64,000 nucleotides of DNA, from the NCBI RefSeq assembly GCF_040719145.1, contig NZ_JBFDUZ010000001.1, positions 434,001 to 498,000 on the forward strand, given 5' to 3'. Below the pieces are notes generated by a model. It was not told where the DNA came from and made no database searches. It was given only the letters and a program-made list of their open reading frames with translations. This document shows positions 1-8,926 of this stretch, piece by piece. This DNA comes from Paenibacillus sp. JQZ6Y-1. GTDB lineage: Bacteria > Bacillota > Bacilli > Paenibacillales > Paenibacillaceae. The position numbers and the translations under genes were made by a program. Numbering within the stretch: position 1 is the first letter of the stretch; the number at the start of each line of letters is the position of its first letter.

Positions 1-1
1 G

Positions 2-193
2 GCTGCCTATATGAATCAGCAGGCAGGGCGCACATCATCTTCATCAGCATCGCCTAATTCTGCAAACGCGGCGGCAAATAGCAGTCATGGAGCCAAAACG
101 ATAGATTGTCCCGGCTGCGGTGCACCACAAACGCTAGCTCCACAGCAAAGTCGGGAGTGCGAATATTGTGGTACGGTGGTTACTTACAAATGA
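2..193 (+). CDS. C-terminal end of a zinc-ribbon protein (partial)
   Basis: The reading frame is already open at the left edge, so this is probably the end of a longer protein rather than a 60-residue gene starting at the ATG at 11. A Ser/Ala/Asn-rich linker is followed by two Cys-x2-Cys knuckles (CPGCG and CEYCG) that would bind one zinc ion, ending four residues before the stop codon. Such C-terminal ribbons close many Bacillota proteins of unrelated function, so no role can be assigned. Confidence 0.5.
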   Translation, partial: AAYMNQQAGRTSSSSASPNSANAAANSSHGAKTIDCPGCGAPQTLAPQQSRECEYCGTVVTYK

Positions 194-242
194 TTTCAGG
201 ATGAATCTAGCACTTTAATGTAAATTTCCTAAATTGCAAAAT

Positions 243-270
243 ACCCGCTTCTATTCTGAAAGAAGCGGGT
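243..270. terminator. hairpin after the zinc-ribbon gene
   Basis: A perfect 10-bp inverted repeat (ACCCGCTTCT / AGAAGCGGGT) with an 8-nt loop lies 50 bases after the stop codon. The T-rich side is on the minus strand, so as a plus-strand terminator it is weak. Confidence 0.4.
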
Positions 271-283
271 AAGTACTACAAAC

Positions 284-329
284 AAGGCGAAACCGCACAG
301 ACATCTGCTGGACGGCTGTTCGCCTTTTC
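284..329 (+). terminator. probable Rho-independent terminator
   Basis: Arms AAGGCGAA and TTCGCCTT enclose a partly paired 27-nt loop and are followed by T residues. It would end transcription of the upstream zinc-ribbon gene before the alr promoter. Confidence 0.45.
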
Positions 330-391
330 TAGGTGGAATTTGAATTGTAGTACCAATAGCGGTTAAGCTTTTGTTATAGGCTCTGATGCAA

Positions 392-421
392 TTGACAGTT
401 ATCCAGCTTCCGCATTAACAT
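392..421 (+). promoter_or_regulatory. sigma-A type promoter for alr
   Basis: A perfect -35 box TTGACA (392-397) is followed after 18 bases by TAACAT (416-421). The predicted start is about 40 bases before the alr start codon. It is the only promoter-like match between the upstream terminator and alr. Confidence 0.5.
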
Positions 422-467
422 AGTGGTATTGCCCGGATGGGCAAAAACGGATAGAAGGTGACTGTAA

Positions 468-1649
468 TTGCAACAGCAATATCGACCAACAAGAGCTGAA
501 ATTAACCTGGATGCGCTACGTACCAACTACGAGTCTTTCCGTAACGCTTTGCCGGATACCACCTTATTGATGCTTTGCGTCAAAGCGAGTGCCTACGGGC
601 ATGGCGCGGTTGAGATATCCAGAGAGCTGGAACGACTTGGGGCGGACTATTTAAGCGTCGCGTTTCTAGACGAAGCGATTGAGCTGCGTCAGCATGGCAT
701 CGGCTTGCCCATTCTTGTGCTTGGGTATACCGGGCCGGAAGCGGTGGCGGTCGCTTATGAGTATGACGTTACATTAAATGTATTTACGGAAGACGTGCTA
801 GAAGCGATTGCCGGACTGTCTGTGGAACCTTCCGGACGCAAGCTCAAAGCTCATATCAAAATCGACAGTGGAATGGGACGACTGGGATTATTTCCAGATG
901 AAGCGCCTGCTTTTATCGCAAAAGCATTTCAGGTGCCTACGCTGGAAGTTGAAGGTATGTTTACCCATTTTGCCAGAGCGGATGAGCACAATAAAGATTA
1001 TACACTGATGCAATACGAAAACTTTCAACGAGTGGACCGGGAATTGCGGAACATGGGTTATACTATCCCTGTAATACATACGGGGAACAGTGCTGCCGCG
1101 ATGGACATGCCTGAATTATCTCCACAGATGATTCGGCTCGGGATTGCATTGTATGGGCTGTATCCTTCGACCGAAGTGAACCAGCAGGCGATAGAATTAG
1201 CCCCGGTCATGACGCTGAAAACGGGAATATCGTACGTGAAGACACTGCCGACCGGTGCGGGCATAAGCTACGGCACCCGCTATTTTACCGATCAGCCAGA
1301 AGTGATCGCTACGCTCCCCATCGGTTATGCTGACGGATACTCACGCTTAATGAGCGGAAAAGCCGAAGTGCTGATCCGCGGACGCCGGGTTCCAGTCGTT
1401 GGCACCATTTGTATGGATCAGTGTATGGTATCACTCAAATCTTTTGCTGATGAGGCAAAAGAAATCCAAATCGGCGATGAGGTTGTCTTAATCGGCCGTC
1501 AGCAGGATGAATTCATTCACGCTGATGAGCCTGCTTCTTGGCTCGGCACCATCAATTACGAAGTTGTTTGCATGATTGCTTCCCGAGTACCTCGCCTGTA
1601 TTACCGCGATGGTATACCCGTTAGTCGCTGTAACCCCCTTCTAGGATAG
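468..1649 (+). CDS. alr: alanine racemase
   Basis: This PLP-dependent enzyme interconverts L- and D-alanine in the cytoplasm and supplies D-Ala for peptidoglycan. The 393 residues cover the family's usual length. The N-terminal barrel carries the PLP lysine in CVKASAYGHG (about residue 39); most family members have Asn where this protein has Ser after KA. The C-terminal beta domain has the ISYGTRY segment with the second catalytic Tyr and the GTICMDQCM motif. The start is TTG at 468, chosen because GAAGGTG lies just upstream. The gene precedes the mazEF pair, the order known from Bacillus subtilis. Confidence 0.95.
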   Translation: MQQQYRPTRAEINLDALRTNYESFRNALPDTTLLMLCVKASAYGHGAVEISRELERLGADYLSVAFLDEAIELRQHGIGLPILVLGYTGPEAVAVAYEYDVTLNVFTEDVLEAIAGLSVEPSGRKLKAHIKIDSGMGRLGLFPDEAPAFIAKAFQVPTLEVEGMFTHFARADEHNKDYTLMQYENFQRVDRELRNMGYTIPVIHTGNSAAAMDMPELSPQMIRLGIALYGLYPSTEVNQQAIELAPVMTLKTGISYVKTLPTGAGISYGTRYFTDQPEVIATLPIGYADGYSRLMSGKAEVLIRGRRVPVVGTICMDQCMVSLKSFADEAKEIQIGDEVVLIGRQQDEFIHADEPASWLGTINYEVVCMIASRVPRLYYRDGIPVSRCNPLLG

Positions 1650-1719
1650 AAAATATATTTCGTCTAATGGAAGGAAACGGAAATTTCAGCGCGAATCTTA
1701 CATAATGTGATGAAAAGTC

Positions 1720-1749
1720 TGTACGAGCGCCTTCATTGTGGTTTATAAT
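1720..1749 (+). promoter_or_regulatory. possible promoter for the mazEF-type pair
   Basis: A perfect -10 box TATAAT lies at 1744-1749, with a poor -35 (TGTACG) 18 bases upstream. A leader of about 115 bases without a convincing ORF would follow. Confidence 0.35.
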
Positions 1750-1873
1750 GGTGGCAGCAAAGTAGCCATATGCACTGTGCCTATGGTCAGACCATAAACT
1801 TGGATTCGCATTATGAAAATGCCGTTACACAGCTAAGGGGTATAGCTGAAAAGGTTTTGGGGGTGCTGGACAG

Positions 1874-2155
1874 TTGGACAACATGCAGAACGTGCAAGGG
1901 ATTACGATCCATTTACCGGATCAGCTTTTGCAGGAAATCGATGGGATCGCAGCTTTGGATAATTCCGACCGCAATGAGGTTATCAGAAAGGCGACGAAAG
2001 TGTATCTGACGGAGCGCAAGAAACGGATTGTCCGTGAATCGATGCAGCGTGGGTATATGGAAATGGCCAAGATCAATCTGAGAATCGCTTGTGAAGCGTT
2101 CTATGCGGAGGAAGAAGCGGACATCACTCTGGACCGCTTAGTTAGCGGGGTGTAG
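1874..2155 (+). CDS. ndoAI: MazE-type antitoxin EndoAI (ribbon-helix-helix)
   Basis: This antitoxin neutralises the EndoA/MazF RNase encoded immediately downstream and should autoregulate the operon through its ribbon-helix-helix DNA-binding domain. The N-terminal GITIHLPDQLLQEIDGIA segment is the beta strand and first helix of that fold. The RGYMEMAKINL stretch and the C-terminal LVSGV are characteristic of the Bacillus EndoAI family. The TTG at 1874 is preferred because GGGGGT ends about 9 bases upstream; the in-frame ATG at 1883 is too far from it. It is followed 3 bases later by the toxin gene. Confidence 0.9.
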   Translation: MDNMQNVQGITIHLPDQLLQEIDGIAALDNSDRNEVIRKATKVYLTERKKRIVRESMQRGYMEMAKINLRIACEAFYAEEEADITLDRLVSGV

Positions 2156-2158
2156 ACA

Positions 2159-2509
2159 TTGATCGTAAAGCGTGGCGATGTATTTTTTGCAGATTTATCG
2201 CCCGTCGTCGGTTCTGAGCAGGGTGGCGTGAGACCGGTTCTGGTGATCCAGAATGATATCGGTAATCGCTTCAGTCCGACGGTCATTGTGGCGGCGATTA
2301 CGGCGCAGATTCAAAAAGCCAAATTGCCGACGCACGTGGAGATCGACGCGAAATCCCATGGGTTTGACCGGGATTCCGTCATTTTACTAGAGCAGATTCG
2401 TACCATTGATAAGCAGCGTTTGACTGACAAAATCACACATCTGGATGAGGAGACCATGCGTAGAGTGCATGATTCCCTTCAGATCAGTCTGGGCCTGGTG
2501 GATTTCTAA
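2159..2509 (+). CDS. ndoA: MazF-type endoribonuclease EndoA
   Basis: This sequence-specific mRNA interferase is held inactive by the preceding antitoxin. The 116-residue protein has the complete MazF/PemK fold signature: an N-terminal [20 protein letters not shown], then RPVLVIQND, and [10 protein letters not shown]. The family's catalytic Arg (in the GGVRPV loop) and Thr (in AAIT) are present. The TTG start sits 3 bases after the antitoxin stop, so translation is coupled. In this group the pair is a chromosomal stress module and is not tied to the prophage. Confidence 0.95.
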   Translation: MIVKRGDVFFADLSPVVGSEQGGVRPVLVIQNDIGNRFSPTVIVAAITAQIQKAKLPTHVEIDAKSHGFDRDSVILLEQIRTIDKQRLTDKITHLDEETMRRVHDSLQISLGLVDF

Positions 2510-2530
2510 AGGCTTATGGCGAGCAAGTGG

Positions 2531-2555
2531 ACCCGGTGGATGCACCGGGTTTTTT
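2531..2555 (+). terminator. Rho-independent terminator of the toxin-antitoxin operon
   Basis: An 8-bp GC-rich stem (ACCCGGTG / CACCGGGT) with a GATG loop is followed by six T residues. Confidence 0.85.
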
Positions 2556-2680
2556 GCGTCTTCCAAAGCTGGGCAACATGAAGATAAGGTATGGTTTGAG
2601 ATCATGCTCAACTTTTGAGATAATACATCTATTGAACACTTGGTTCTCCGCATGATTGGAGAGTGGAAAGAGGGATCAGA

Positions 2681-4906
2681 TTGGCTGAACAACATGTAAT
2701 TAGTGAAGCACAGGCAAAAGCCAGCGAACAGCAGGTTCGTGAACGGATCGTGCGGCAGATTGCCGACGAGTTACACATTTCGCAAAAACAAATTCGTACG
2801 ACGATTGATCTGCTATTGGAAGGCAACACGATTCCGTTTATCGCTCGTTACCGTAAGGAAATGACCGGCGAGCTGGATGAAAATCAACTGCGTGATATTG
2901 AAGAACGTCATCAATATTTGCGTAATTTGCAGGAGCGTAAGGAAGAAGTGCTGCGCATCATCAGCGAGCAGGGCAAGCTGACCGAAGAATTGGCAGGCAG
3001 CATCCAAAATGCTGCTAAATTGCAAGAAGTGGAAGATCTGTACCGTCCGTATCGTCAAAAACGCAAAACCCGTGCCAGCGTTGCTCGTGAGAAAGGTCTT
3101 GATCCGCTTGCAGAATGGATCATGAGCCAGCCCAAGGCGCCGGAAGCACTGGTGAAGGCTGCTGACTATATTGATGCTGAAAAAGGCGTAGAAGACGCTT
3201 CACAAGCGTTACAAGGTGCGATGGATATTATCGCGGAAAATATCTCCGACGATGCTGCCATCCGTACATGGGTGCGTCGCTATACACTGGATCACGGAAT
3301 GCTCGTGACAGAAGCACGCAATGCCGATGAAGAATCCGTATATGAAATGTACTACAACTATCGCGAGCTGGCGAAGAAAATGCCACCGCACCGTATTCTG
3401 GCAATTAATCGCGGAGAACGCGAAAATGTGCTGAAGGTGCAGTTGGAAGTAGCGCCAGAGTCGATCCATCGTTATATTGAAAAGCGCATTGTAAAAGGTC
3501 CATCCGCCGTCCAACAGCTGCTGGGCAGCGTCATTGAGGATGCGTACAAGCGCCTGATTGCGCCTTCAATTGAGCGCGAAGTCCGTGCTGAGCTGACTGA
3601 AAAAGGCGATGAGCAGGCGATCTCTATTTTTGCTGGCAATCTGCGTAATCTACTGCTGCAAGCACCGATTAAGGAAACACGTGTACTTGGAGTCGATCCC
3701 GCATTCCGTACTGGCTGTAAACTCGCTGCTGTGGATGAAACGGGTAAGCTGCTGGAAGTAGCAGTGACCTATCCAACACCGCCAGTGAACAAAAAGCGTG
3801 AAGCAGCAGACATTTTCCGCCGGATGATTGATCAGCATCAAGTGGAGCTGATTGTGATCGGTAACGGAACCGCTTCTCGCGAAACCGAGCAATTCGTAGC
3901 TGAATTGATTCAGGAGATCAACGAACGCAAGCTGGCGTACCTGATCGTCAGCGAAGCAGGAGCAAGTGTCTACTCTGCATCCAAGCTGGCACAGGAAGAA
4001 TTCCCAGATCTGGATGTGGCACAGCGCAGTGCGGCTTCGATTGCTCGCCGTGTACAGGATCCTCTTGCCGAACTAGTCAAAATCGATCCCAAAGCAATCG
4101 GTGTAGGTCAATATCAGCATGACGTTTCGCAAAAGAACTTGGAAAACTCGCTCAAAGGCGTAGTAGAGTCCGCAGTTAACCATGTTGGTGTCGATGTGAA
4201 TACCGCTTCGCCATCGCTGCTGTCGTATGTAGCAGGCGTGAACGCAACCATCGCCAAAAATATCGTGAAATATCGCGAAGAGAACGGTCGTTTTACTAGC
4301 CGTAAGCAGCTGCAAAAAGTACCGCGTCTCGGTGCCAAAACATTGCAGCAGTGTGTCGGTTTCCTGCGTATCAAGGGCGGCGACAATCCGCTTGATTATA
4401 CAGGCATTCACCCAGAAACGTACGATGCTACATTGAAGCTGCTGAAATCGCTCGACATCAAGCCGGAGCAACTGGGTAGTGATGAAGCTGTATCTGCCCT
4501 AGCAAGCGTCGATGTGGAGCAAGCCGCTACCGCATTGGACATCGGTGTACCTACACTACGCGATATTCTGGATAGTCTACAGCGTCCAGGTCGTGATCCA
4601 CGCGATGAGCTGCCACTGCCAATCTTCCGTACAGATGTATTGAAAATTGAAGATCTAACACCGGGTATGGAGCTGCAAGGTACCGTGCGCAACGTCATCG
4701 ACTTTGGTGCCTTTGTAGATATCGGCATCAAAAACGACGGTCTAGTGCATATCTCGCAGCTAAGTGAAGGCTTTGTGAAGCATCCAATGGACGTAGTATC
4801 AGTTGGTGACAACGTTACGGTCTGGGTACTGAATGTTGATCTGAAAAAGGGCAGAGTCGGTCTGACAATGCGCAAATCATCCGCTGGTCAAGCATATGGA
4901 CAATAA
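2681..4906 (+). CDS. tex: Tex-type S1 RNA-binding transcription accessory protein
   Basis: Tex is a cytoplasmic nucleic-acid-binding protein linked to transcription and virulence-gene expression in several bacteria. The N-terminal helical region contains the family motif FIARYRKEMTGELDE. A YqgF/RNase H-like domain (around VLGVDPAFRTGCKLA) follows, then helix-hairpin-helix repeats (NTASPSLLSYVAG and VPRLGAKTLQQ). A C-terminal S1 domain begins near GMELQGTVRNVIDFGAF. The TTG at 2681 is preferred over the upstream GTG at 2663 because AAAGAGGG lies 6 bases before it, giving 741 residues. Confidence 0.93.
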   Translation: MAEQHVISEAQAKASEQQVRERIVRQIADELHISQKQIRTTIDLLLEGNTIPFIARYRKEMTGELDENQLRDIEERHQYLRNLQERKEEVLRIISEQGKLTEELAGSIQNAAKLQEVEDLYRPYRQKRKTRASVAREKGLDPLAEWIMSQPKAPEALVKAADYIDAEKGVEDASQALQGAMDIIAENISDDAAIRTWVRRYTLDHGMLVTEARNADEESVYEMYYNYRELAKKMPPHRILAINRGERENVLKVQLEVAPESIHRYIEKRIVKGPSAVQQLLGSVIEDAYKRLIAPSIEREVRAELTEKGDEQAISIFAGNLRNLLLQAPIKETRVLGVDPAFRTGCKLAAVDETGKLLEVAVTYPTPPVNKKREAADIFRRMIDQHQVELIVIGNGTASRETEQFVAELIQEINERKLAYLIVSEAGASVYSASKLAQEEFPDLDVAQRSAASIARRVQDPLAELVKIDPKAIGVGQYQHDVSQKNLENSLKGVVESAVNHVGVDVNTASPSLLSYVAGVNATIAKNIVKYREENGRFTSRKQLQKVPRLGAKTLQQCVGFLRIKGGDNPLDYTGIHPETYDATLKLLKSLDIKPEQLGSDEAVSALASVDVEQAATALDIGVPTLRDILDSLQRPGRDPRDELPLPIFRTDVLKIEDLTPGMELQGTVRNVIDFGAFVDIGIKNDGLVHISQLSEGFVKHPMDVVSVGDNVTVWVLNVDLKKGRVGLTMRKSSAGQAYGQ

Positions 4907-5089
4907 GAACAGTACTAGTTCTTATTAGAGAAACTAGAGAAATGTATACCATATAAGCAGTTCGATCGATCAGAGTGCTGAAGTTACTGACAGCCTGAGG
5001 AGCATCTAACGCTAAGAATACTATCAAGTGGTTTCTTACTCTGTTTGTAATCTCGATTACATCTGCATGACCTAAGTGGAAGAAAAGAA

Positions 5090-5140
5090 AAAAGGCTGCG
5101 TCTCTTCATGAACAATCTCATGAAAGAGAGCAGCCTTTTT
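5090..5140. terminator. bidirectional terminator between tex and the convergent gene
   Basis: A long stem starts with AAAAGGCTGC and closes with GCAGCCTTTTT, with an inner CTCTTCATGA / TCATGAAAGAG stem. It has T runs on both strands, as expected between convergent genes. The rest of the 340-base gap shows nothing further. Confidence 0.85.
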
Positions 5141-5248
5141 GTTGAGCTATCATAGCGTATATCTACCGTTCATATTGAACGATTCATATACAATGATACA
5201 TGTGCATCTATGCGCTTCCAAAGCGTATAATGAAGCGTTCCAATACGA

Positions 5249-5614
5249 TTAAACCTGCTGTTCCTCGTATTCCTCGTACCATTGTTCCAACTGTGCCTGA
5301 AGCGCACGAATTTCCGTTAGCAATGAGATCAACGGATATTCTTTTTCTTGTAGGGATGCAAAGGATTGCTCTAGCGCATTGATATAATCCAATCCCCCAA
5401 CAATCACCGCTTCGTCCTGCAACAATTCAAGCTGACTGCATTCCGCTACCGCACGCGGCAGAGCAGGTACATTTGCCGCCGTTAATTTGCTGATTTCCTT
5501 ATGTAAACGAAGATTCAGCGCACTCAATTGGTACGCGTAATCAGCAGGCATCTCCACATATTCCAGATGTTGATTCTGCTGCAAAATAATATAGCGCATA
5601 CGAGATGTAGTCAT
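5249..5614 (-). CDS. conserved hypothetical protein, helical
   Basis: This 121-residue acidic protein begins with a short beta-rich stretch (MRYIILQQNQ) and then appears mostly helical, with Leu/Glu/Gln-rich segments in the C-terminal half that could form a coiled coil. AGGGGAG lies 8 bases before the ATG. It has no signal peptide, no membrane segment and no catalytic motif that I can identify. It is a monocistronic gene facing tex across a shared terminator. Function unknown. Confidence 0.6.
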   Translation of the reverse strand: MTTSRMRYIILQQNQHLEYVEMPADYAYQLSALNLRLHKEISKLTAANVPALPRAVAECSQLELLQDEAVIVGGLDYINALEQSFASLQEKEYPLISLLTEIRALQAQLEQWYEEYEEQQV

Positions 5615-5833
5615 TCCTCATGCTCCCCTGCATAGAATTGCTGCCGATGATGACAGCATATAGTTATAATAAAAGCTTGCCAAAATACAGTTTGTACTTG
5701 AAGTGTAATGCATAACAAAGTTAAAATTCAAGAGAAGATGCTGATTTGCTTTGCTTTTCTGAAAGAAGAGCATCATACATGCAAATCACCATACAGCCGG
5801 AACAATCATACGAAAAGGAGCAGAGCGGGTTTC

Positions 5834-6319
5834 ATGACTAACGAAGAGCTACAGGCATGGGTGGAGCAGCTATCTCTTGAGCATTTTGATCGTCCATTTC
5901 TGCATCATGCCGTATTCAACGGACGGCTCCGTACGACCGGTGGGCGTTATTTTTTGCGCAGCCACAATATTGAGATCAATCCACACCAATTGCAGGCATT
6001 TGGACGCGAAGAAGTGGAAAAGATCATCAAGCATGAGCTATGTCACTATCATTTACACATTACAGGACGCGGATATCAGCATAAGGACCCTGAGTTCAAA
6101 TACTGGCTGCAGCGTGTTGGCGGTGGACGTTATTGCCAGATCCCACCGGAGATGATGGGCAACAAGCGCAAAGAGTTGTATCGTTATCGACTTCTGTGCC
6201 GTGATTGCCAGACCCAATATCTGCGCAAGCGCCGGATGGACCCGACACGATATCGCTGTGGCAAGTGTGGAGGAAAACTTACATTGGAGTCGCTTGACTT
6301 GCCAAGAGAAACATGGTAA
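5834..6319 (+). CDS. SprT-like zinc metalloprotein
   Basis: The SprT family comprises zinc metalloproteins related to the Spartan DNA-protein crosslink proteases; the bacterial role is poorly defined. The zinc-binding HELCH motif (HExxH) lies in KHELCHYHLH. A C-terminal zinc ribbon follows, with Cys pairs CRDC and CGKC. The 161-residue length fits the family. The ATG at 5834 is used because the frame upstream lacks family similarity and AAAAGGAG lies 13 bases before it, a somewhat long spacing. The tRNA promoter overlaps the 3' end of this gene. Confidence 0.85.
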   Translation: MTNEELQAWVEQLSLEHFDRPFLHHAVFNGRLRTTGGRYFLRSHNIEINPHQLQAFGREEVEKIIKHELCHYHLHITGRGYQHKDPEFKYWLQRVGGGRYCQIPPEMMGNKRKELYRYRLLCRDCQTQYLRKRRMDPTRYRCGKCGGKLTLESLDLPRETW

Positions 6320-6322
6320 TCT
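6294..6322 (+). promoter_or_regulatory. promoter of the tRNA-Asn/tRNA-Ser pair
   Basis: TTGACT (6294-6299), a 17-base spacer and TAATCT (6317-6322) end about 20 bases before tRNA-Asn. The promoter overlaps the last codons of the SprT gene. Confidence 0.6.
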
Positions 6323-6343
6323 ATTTTTTGTATTGATCAACGT

Positions 6344-6419
6344 TCCCTGATAGCTCAGTTGGTAGAGCACTCGACTGTTAATCGAGTTGTCACAGGTTCG
6401 AGTCCTGTTCGGGGAGCCA
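6344..6419 (+). tRNA. tRNA-Asn (GTT)
   Basis: A complete cloverleaf is present. The acceptor is TCCCTGA / TCGGGGA, the D-arm is AGCTCAGTTGGTAGAGC, the anticodon GTT lies at 6377-6379, the T-arm is ACAGG-TTCGAGT-CCTGT, and CCA is encoded. Confidence 0.97.
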
Positions 6420-6425
6420 TTTCTT

Positions 6426-6517
6426 GGAGAGATACCCAAGTGGCTATAAGGGGACCCTCTGCTAAGGGGTTAGACTGCGTAAGCGGTGCGAGGGTTCGAA
6501 TCCCTCTCTCTCCGCCA
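6426..6517 (+). tRNA. tRNA-Ser (GCT)
   Basis: A class II tRNA with a long variable arm. The acceptor is GGAGAGA / TCTCTCC, the anticodon GCT lies at 6461-6463, the T-loop is TTCGAAT and CCA is encoded. Confidence 0.97.
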
Positions 6518-6567
6518 TATGAATTTTACGATTCATGTAGCAAGATTAGCAGCATACATAAGTAGTA

Positions 6568-6598
6568 AAAGAGTCGACGATGTCGGCTCTTTTTTTTA
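6568..6598 (+). terminator. terminator of the tRNA-Asn/Ser unit
   Basis: The stem AAAGAGTCGAC / GTCGGCTCTTT has a 3-base loop and one G-U pair and is followed by a run of eight or more T residues. Confidence 0.85.
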
Positions 6599-6744
6599 CC
6601 TCATACGTTTTATCCACTATCAGTTCTATCTATTATACGTTGGAATATAGCCAGCAAAACGATGTGTCAAGGAATCAACATATGCATGGATATCCAGCAG
6701 CATGGCTCATCACACCAGTCAGATTATGAAATAGAATAGAAACT

Positions 6745-6794
6745 AAAAAGCCCTTTGATCTGTATAGAGCAGTATACGGATCAAGGGGCTTTTT
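6745..6794. terminator. bidirectional terminator, serves the HAD hydrolase operon
   Basis: A 16-bp outer stem begins AAAAAGCCC and closes GGGGCTTTTT, with an inner GTATA / TATAC stem. It lies 40 bases beyond the stop codon of the minus-strand HAD gene. The bases between 6599 and 6744 show no other signal. Confidence 0.8.
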
Positions 6795-6833
6795 GGTGAT
6801 TCGTTTCATATCAATATTGTGCATACCGTCGAT

Positions 6834-7709
6834 TCAAGACAAAGGTACATTCAATCCAAGCGCTTTGTAAATGGCATGTGCCACACCGTCTTCCTCATTG
6901 GTGCGTGTTACTTCATCTGCAATTGCTTGAACTTCCGGTTCAGCATTCCCCATAGCTACACCAAGACCAGCGAGCTGGATCATGGAGACATCGTTAAAGT
7001 TATCGCCAATCGCCATCGTTTGCTCAAGCGGGATATTGTAATGCTCGGCTAGATGCTGAAGCGCTGTGCCTTTGGAAGCATGTTTATGCTCCAACTCGAA
7101 GTTGAAATTACCGGACACAACCATTGTCATATCGTCGCGGTTAGCGAAATGCTGCCGTCCTCTTTCTAATTTGTCAGGATCAAGGGAGAGGGAGAGGATA
7201 TTGTAAAATTGCGCGTCTTGCGGAATATCCGTATACGTATCGACGCGAGTCATTTTCAAACGGGCACCCATCGACTGCATCGCTTCCAGCATTTGCAGAT
7301 ACGTAGGGTCAGGGTTGGTGCTGAGTAGTCGATCCACCTCAACCGCCAGCAGCTGATGACCGCTGCCGATGGTATAGATGCCGCGGCTCGTATGCGCTTG
7401 ATAGTAGTAGTCATTGCTTTCCAGCCAATGCAATACTTCCTCTGCCTGCTGACGCTCTAAAGGCAAGGAGAATAGATGCTCACGATGCTCGTCATGGATG
7501 ACCGAGCCATTAGAGGAAATAACGGGTGTAATCAGCTCAGCAGCATCGAGAAAGCTGCGAACATTGTTGTGCTCGCGTCCAGTCGCAATACTGACGATAA
7601 TACCTTCCTGTTGAGCAGCCAGAATGGCGGCTTTGTTTACTTCATTAATATAGCTGTGTCCGCTTAGTAAGGTTCCATCCAAATCAATTGCGATTAATTT
7701 GATACTCAT
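6834..7709 (-). CDS. Cof-type HAD-IIB sugar-phosphate phosphatase
   Basis: A haloacid-dehalogenase hydrolase of the Cof/IIB class, which removes phosphate from small metabolites. Motif I is IAIDLDGTLL (nucleophile Asp 8, acid Asp 10). Motif II is the Thr in SIATGRE, the motif III Lys lies in KHASKGTALQHL, and motif IV is GDNFNDVSMI. The 291 residues are full length. It overlaps the end of the DeoR gene by 4 bases (ATGA), so the regulator and phosphatase form one transcription unit; the substrate is not predictable from sequence. Confidence 0.92.
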   Translation of the reverse strand: MSIKLIAIDLDGTLLSGHSYINEVNKAAILAAQQEGIIVSIATGREHNNVRSFLDAAELITPVISSNGSVIHDEHREHLFSLPLERQQAEEVLHWLESNDYYYQAHTSRGIYTIGSGHQLLAVEVDRLLSTNPDPTYLQMLEAMQSMGARLKMTRVDTYTDIPQDAQFYNILSLSLDPDKLERGRQHFANRDDMTMVVSGNFNFELEHKHASKGTALQHLAEHYNIPLEQTMAIGDNFNDVSMIQLAGLGVAMGNAEPEVQAIADEVTRTNEEDGVAHAIYKALGLNVPLS

Positions 7710-8491
7710 ATTGTCAGCTCCTTTGTAAATGATGGATCAGCGACCCATAGTTCAACCTCGTATTGTTCCAGTAACTCTTGAATGGAAGGATCAGGCGAGC
7801 GATCCGTAATAATCAGATCAACCTCGGACAGATCCGCAAATTTATAAAACAGCTCGCGTCCGAATTTGGAATGATCGGCTAGCACGACAACCATTTCGGC
7901 TTGTTGCATCATTTTATGCTTGATTCGTCCTTCTTCGACCGACAGCGAGGTTAGCCCTTTGGCAGAAATGCTGCCTACCCCGATAAAGGCACGTTCAGCA
8001 AAATAATGCGATAACGTCTCAATTGCTGCCGATCCATATACATAACGATGCTGGGATTGCAGCTGCCCACCAAGCAGATGCACTGAAATATCCTGCTTGT
8101 CAGATAACACATCCGCTTGGTTAATCGAATTGGTGATGACAGTACAGCCGGGCGCGTCGATAAACTCAGCACATGCCTGTACCGTAGTGGAGGAATCGAG
8201 GATGATGCGTTCGCCGCCCTTGATTAATTGTGCAGCACGATGTCCGATTTGCTTCTTTTCCGTGGACACTGTGTTTAGGCGATCTTTGTAACTGGGAATG
8301 GTAATTTTACCGATGGAGAGGAGTGCGCCGCCGCGAGTACGAATAATGGAGTTTTGTTCTTCTAATCGTACGAGATCACGCCGAGCGGTGTCTCGGGATA
8401 CCCGAAACAGTTGGCAAATATCCTCAATCGTTATCCGCCGATGTTCGCTCAGATAATCCAAAATATGAAGCATACGTTCTTCCTGATACAT
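7706..8491 (-). CDS. DeoR/GlpR-family transcriptional regulator
   Basis: The N-terminal winged helix-turn-helix carries the family signature (ITIEDICQLFRVSRDTARRD) and is followed by the C-terminal sugar-phosphate sensor domain with GGERIILDSSTTVQA and DHSKFGRE. Such regulators usually repress a carbohydrate operon until a phosphorylated sugar binds, and this one probably controls its own operon with the phosphatase. The ATG at 8491 has GGAG 10 bases upstream, whereas a TTG at 8500 sits too close to that site. Confidence 0.9.
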   Translation of the reverse strand: MYQEERMLHILDYLSEHRRITIEDICQLFRVSRDTARRDLVRLEEQNSIIRTRGGALLSIGKITIPSYKDRLNTVSTEKKQIGHRAAQLIKGGERIILDSSTTVQACAEFIDAPGCTVITNSINQADVLSDKQDISVHLLGGQLQSQHRYVYGSAAIETLSHYFAERAFIGVGSISAKGLTSLSVEEGRIKHKMMQQAEMVVVLADHSKFGRELFYKFADLSEVDLIITDRSPDPSIQELLEQYEVELWVADPSFTKELTI

Positions 8492-8691
8492 GATCCACAA
8501 TCTCCTTTATATGCGATGCGTCATAAGTATCATCATTAAGTGTATATAAGTCATTATAAGCAAATATAAGTTTAATAACAAGATAAAGTACGTAAAATAA
8601 GTGTAAATAAGGCAATTGCTGATGATCACTTGCTTTATATGGCACATATATTGCTTACTAACTATGTACAAATAATTCTTTAAAAAAATGC

Positions 8692-8720
8692 TTGCAATGT
8701 GACTCTGTACTTGATATAAT
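8692..8720 (+). promoter_or_regulatory. promoter of the tRNA-Glu-Lys-Leu cluster
   Basis: TTGCAA (8692-8697), a 17-base spacer and a perfect TATAAT (8715-8720) lie 24 bases before tRNA-Glu. Confidence 0.75.
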
Positions 8721-8743
8721 CATTTTTGTTGCTGAGAAAACAT

Positions 8744-8815
8744 GGCCCGTTGGTCAAGGGGTTAAGACACCTCCCTTTCACGGAGGTAACAGGGGTTCGA
8801 ATCCCCTACGGGTCA
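8744..8815 (+). tRNA. tRNA-Glu (TTC)
   Basis: The acceptor is GGCCCGT / ACGGGTC, the anticodon TTC lies at 8777-8779 in the loop CTTTCAC, and the T-arm is AGGGG-TTCGAAT-CCCCT. CCA is not encoded. Confidence 0.97.
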
Positions 8816-8834
8816 TCCCTTATTATAGTATTGA

Positions 8835-8907
8835 GAGCCATTAGCTCAGTTGGTAGAGCACCTGACTTTTAATCAGGGTGTCGAAGGTTCGAGTCCTTCA
8901 TGGCTCA
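8835..8907 (+). tRNA. tRNA-Lys (TTT)
   Basis: The acceptor is GAGCCAT / ATGGCTC, the anticodon TTT lies at 8868-8870 and the T-loop is TTCGAGT. CCA is not encoded. Confidence 0.97.
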
Positions 8908-8926
8908 CATTTATATTATATGCCAT

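Noticed and set aside
1770..2009. 79-codon frame before and across the MazE-type gene
   Set aside because: Overlaps the antitoxin gene in another frame and lacks a ribosome site. The region upstream of 1874 looks like an untranslated leader.
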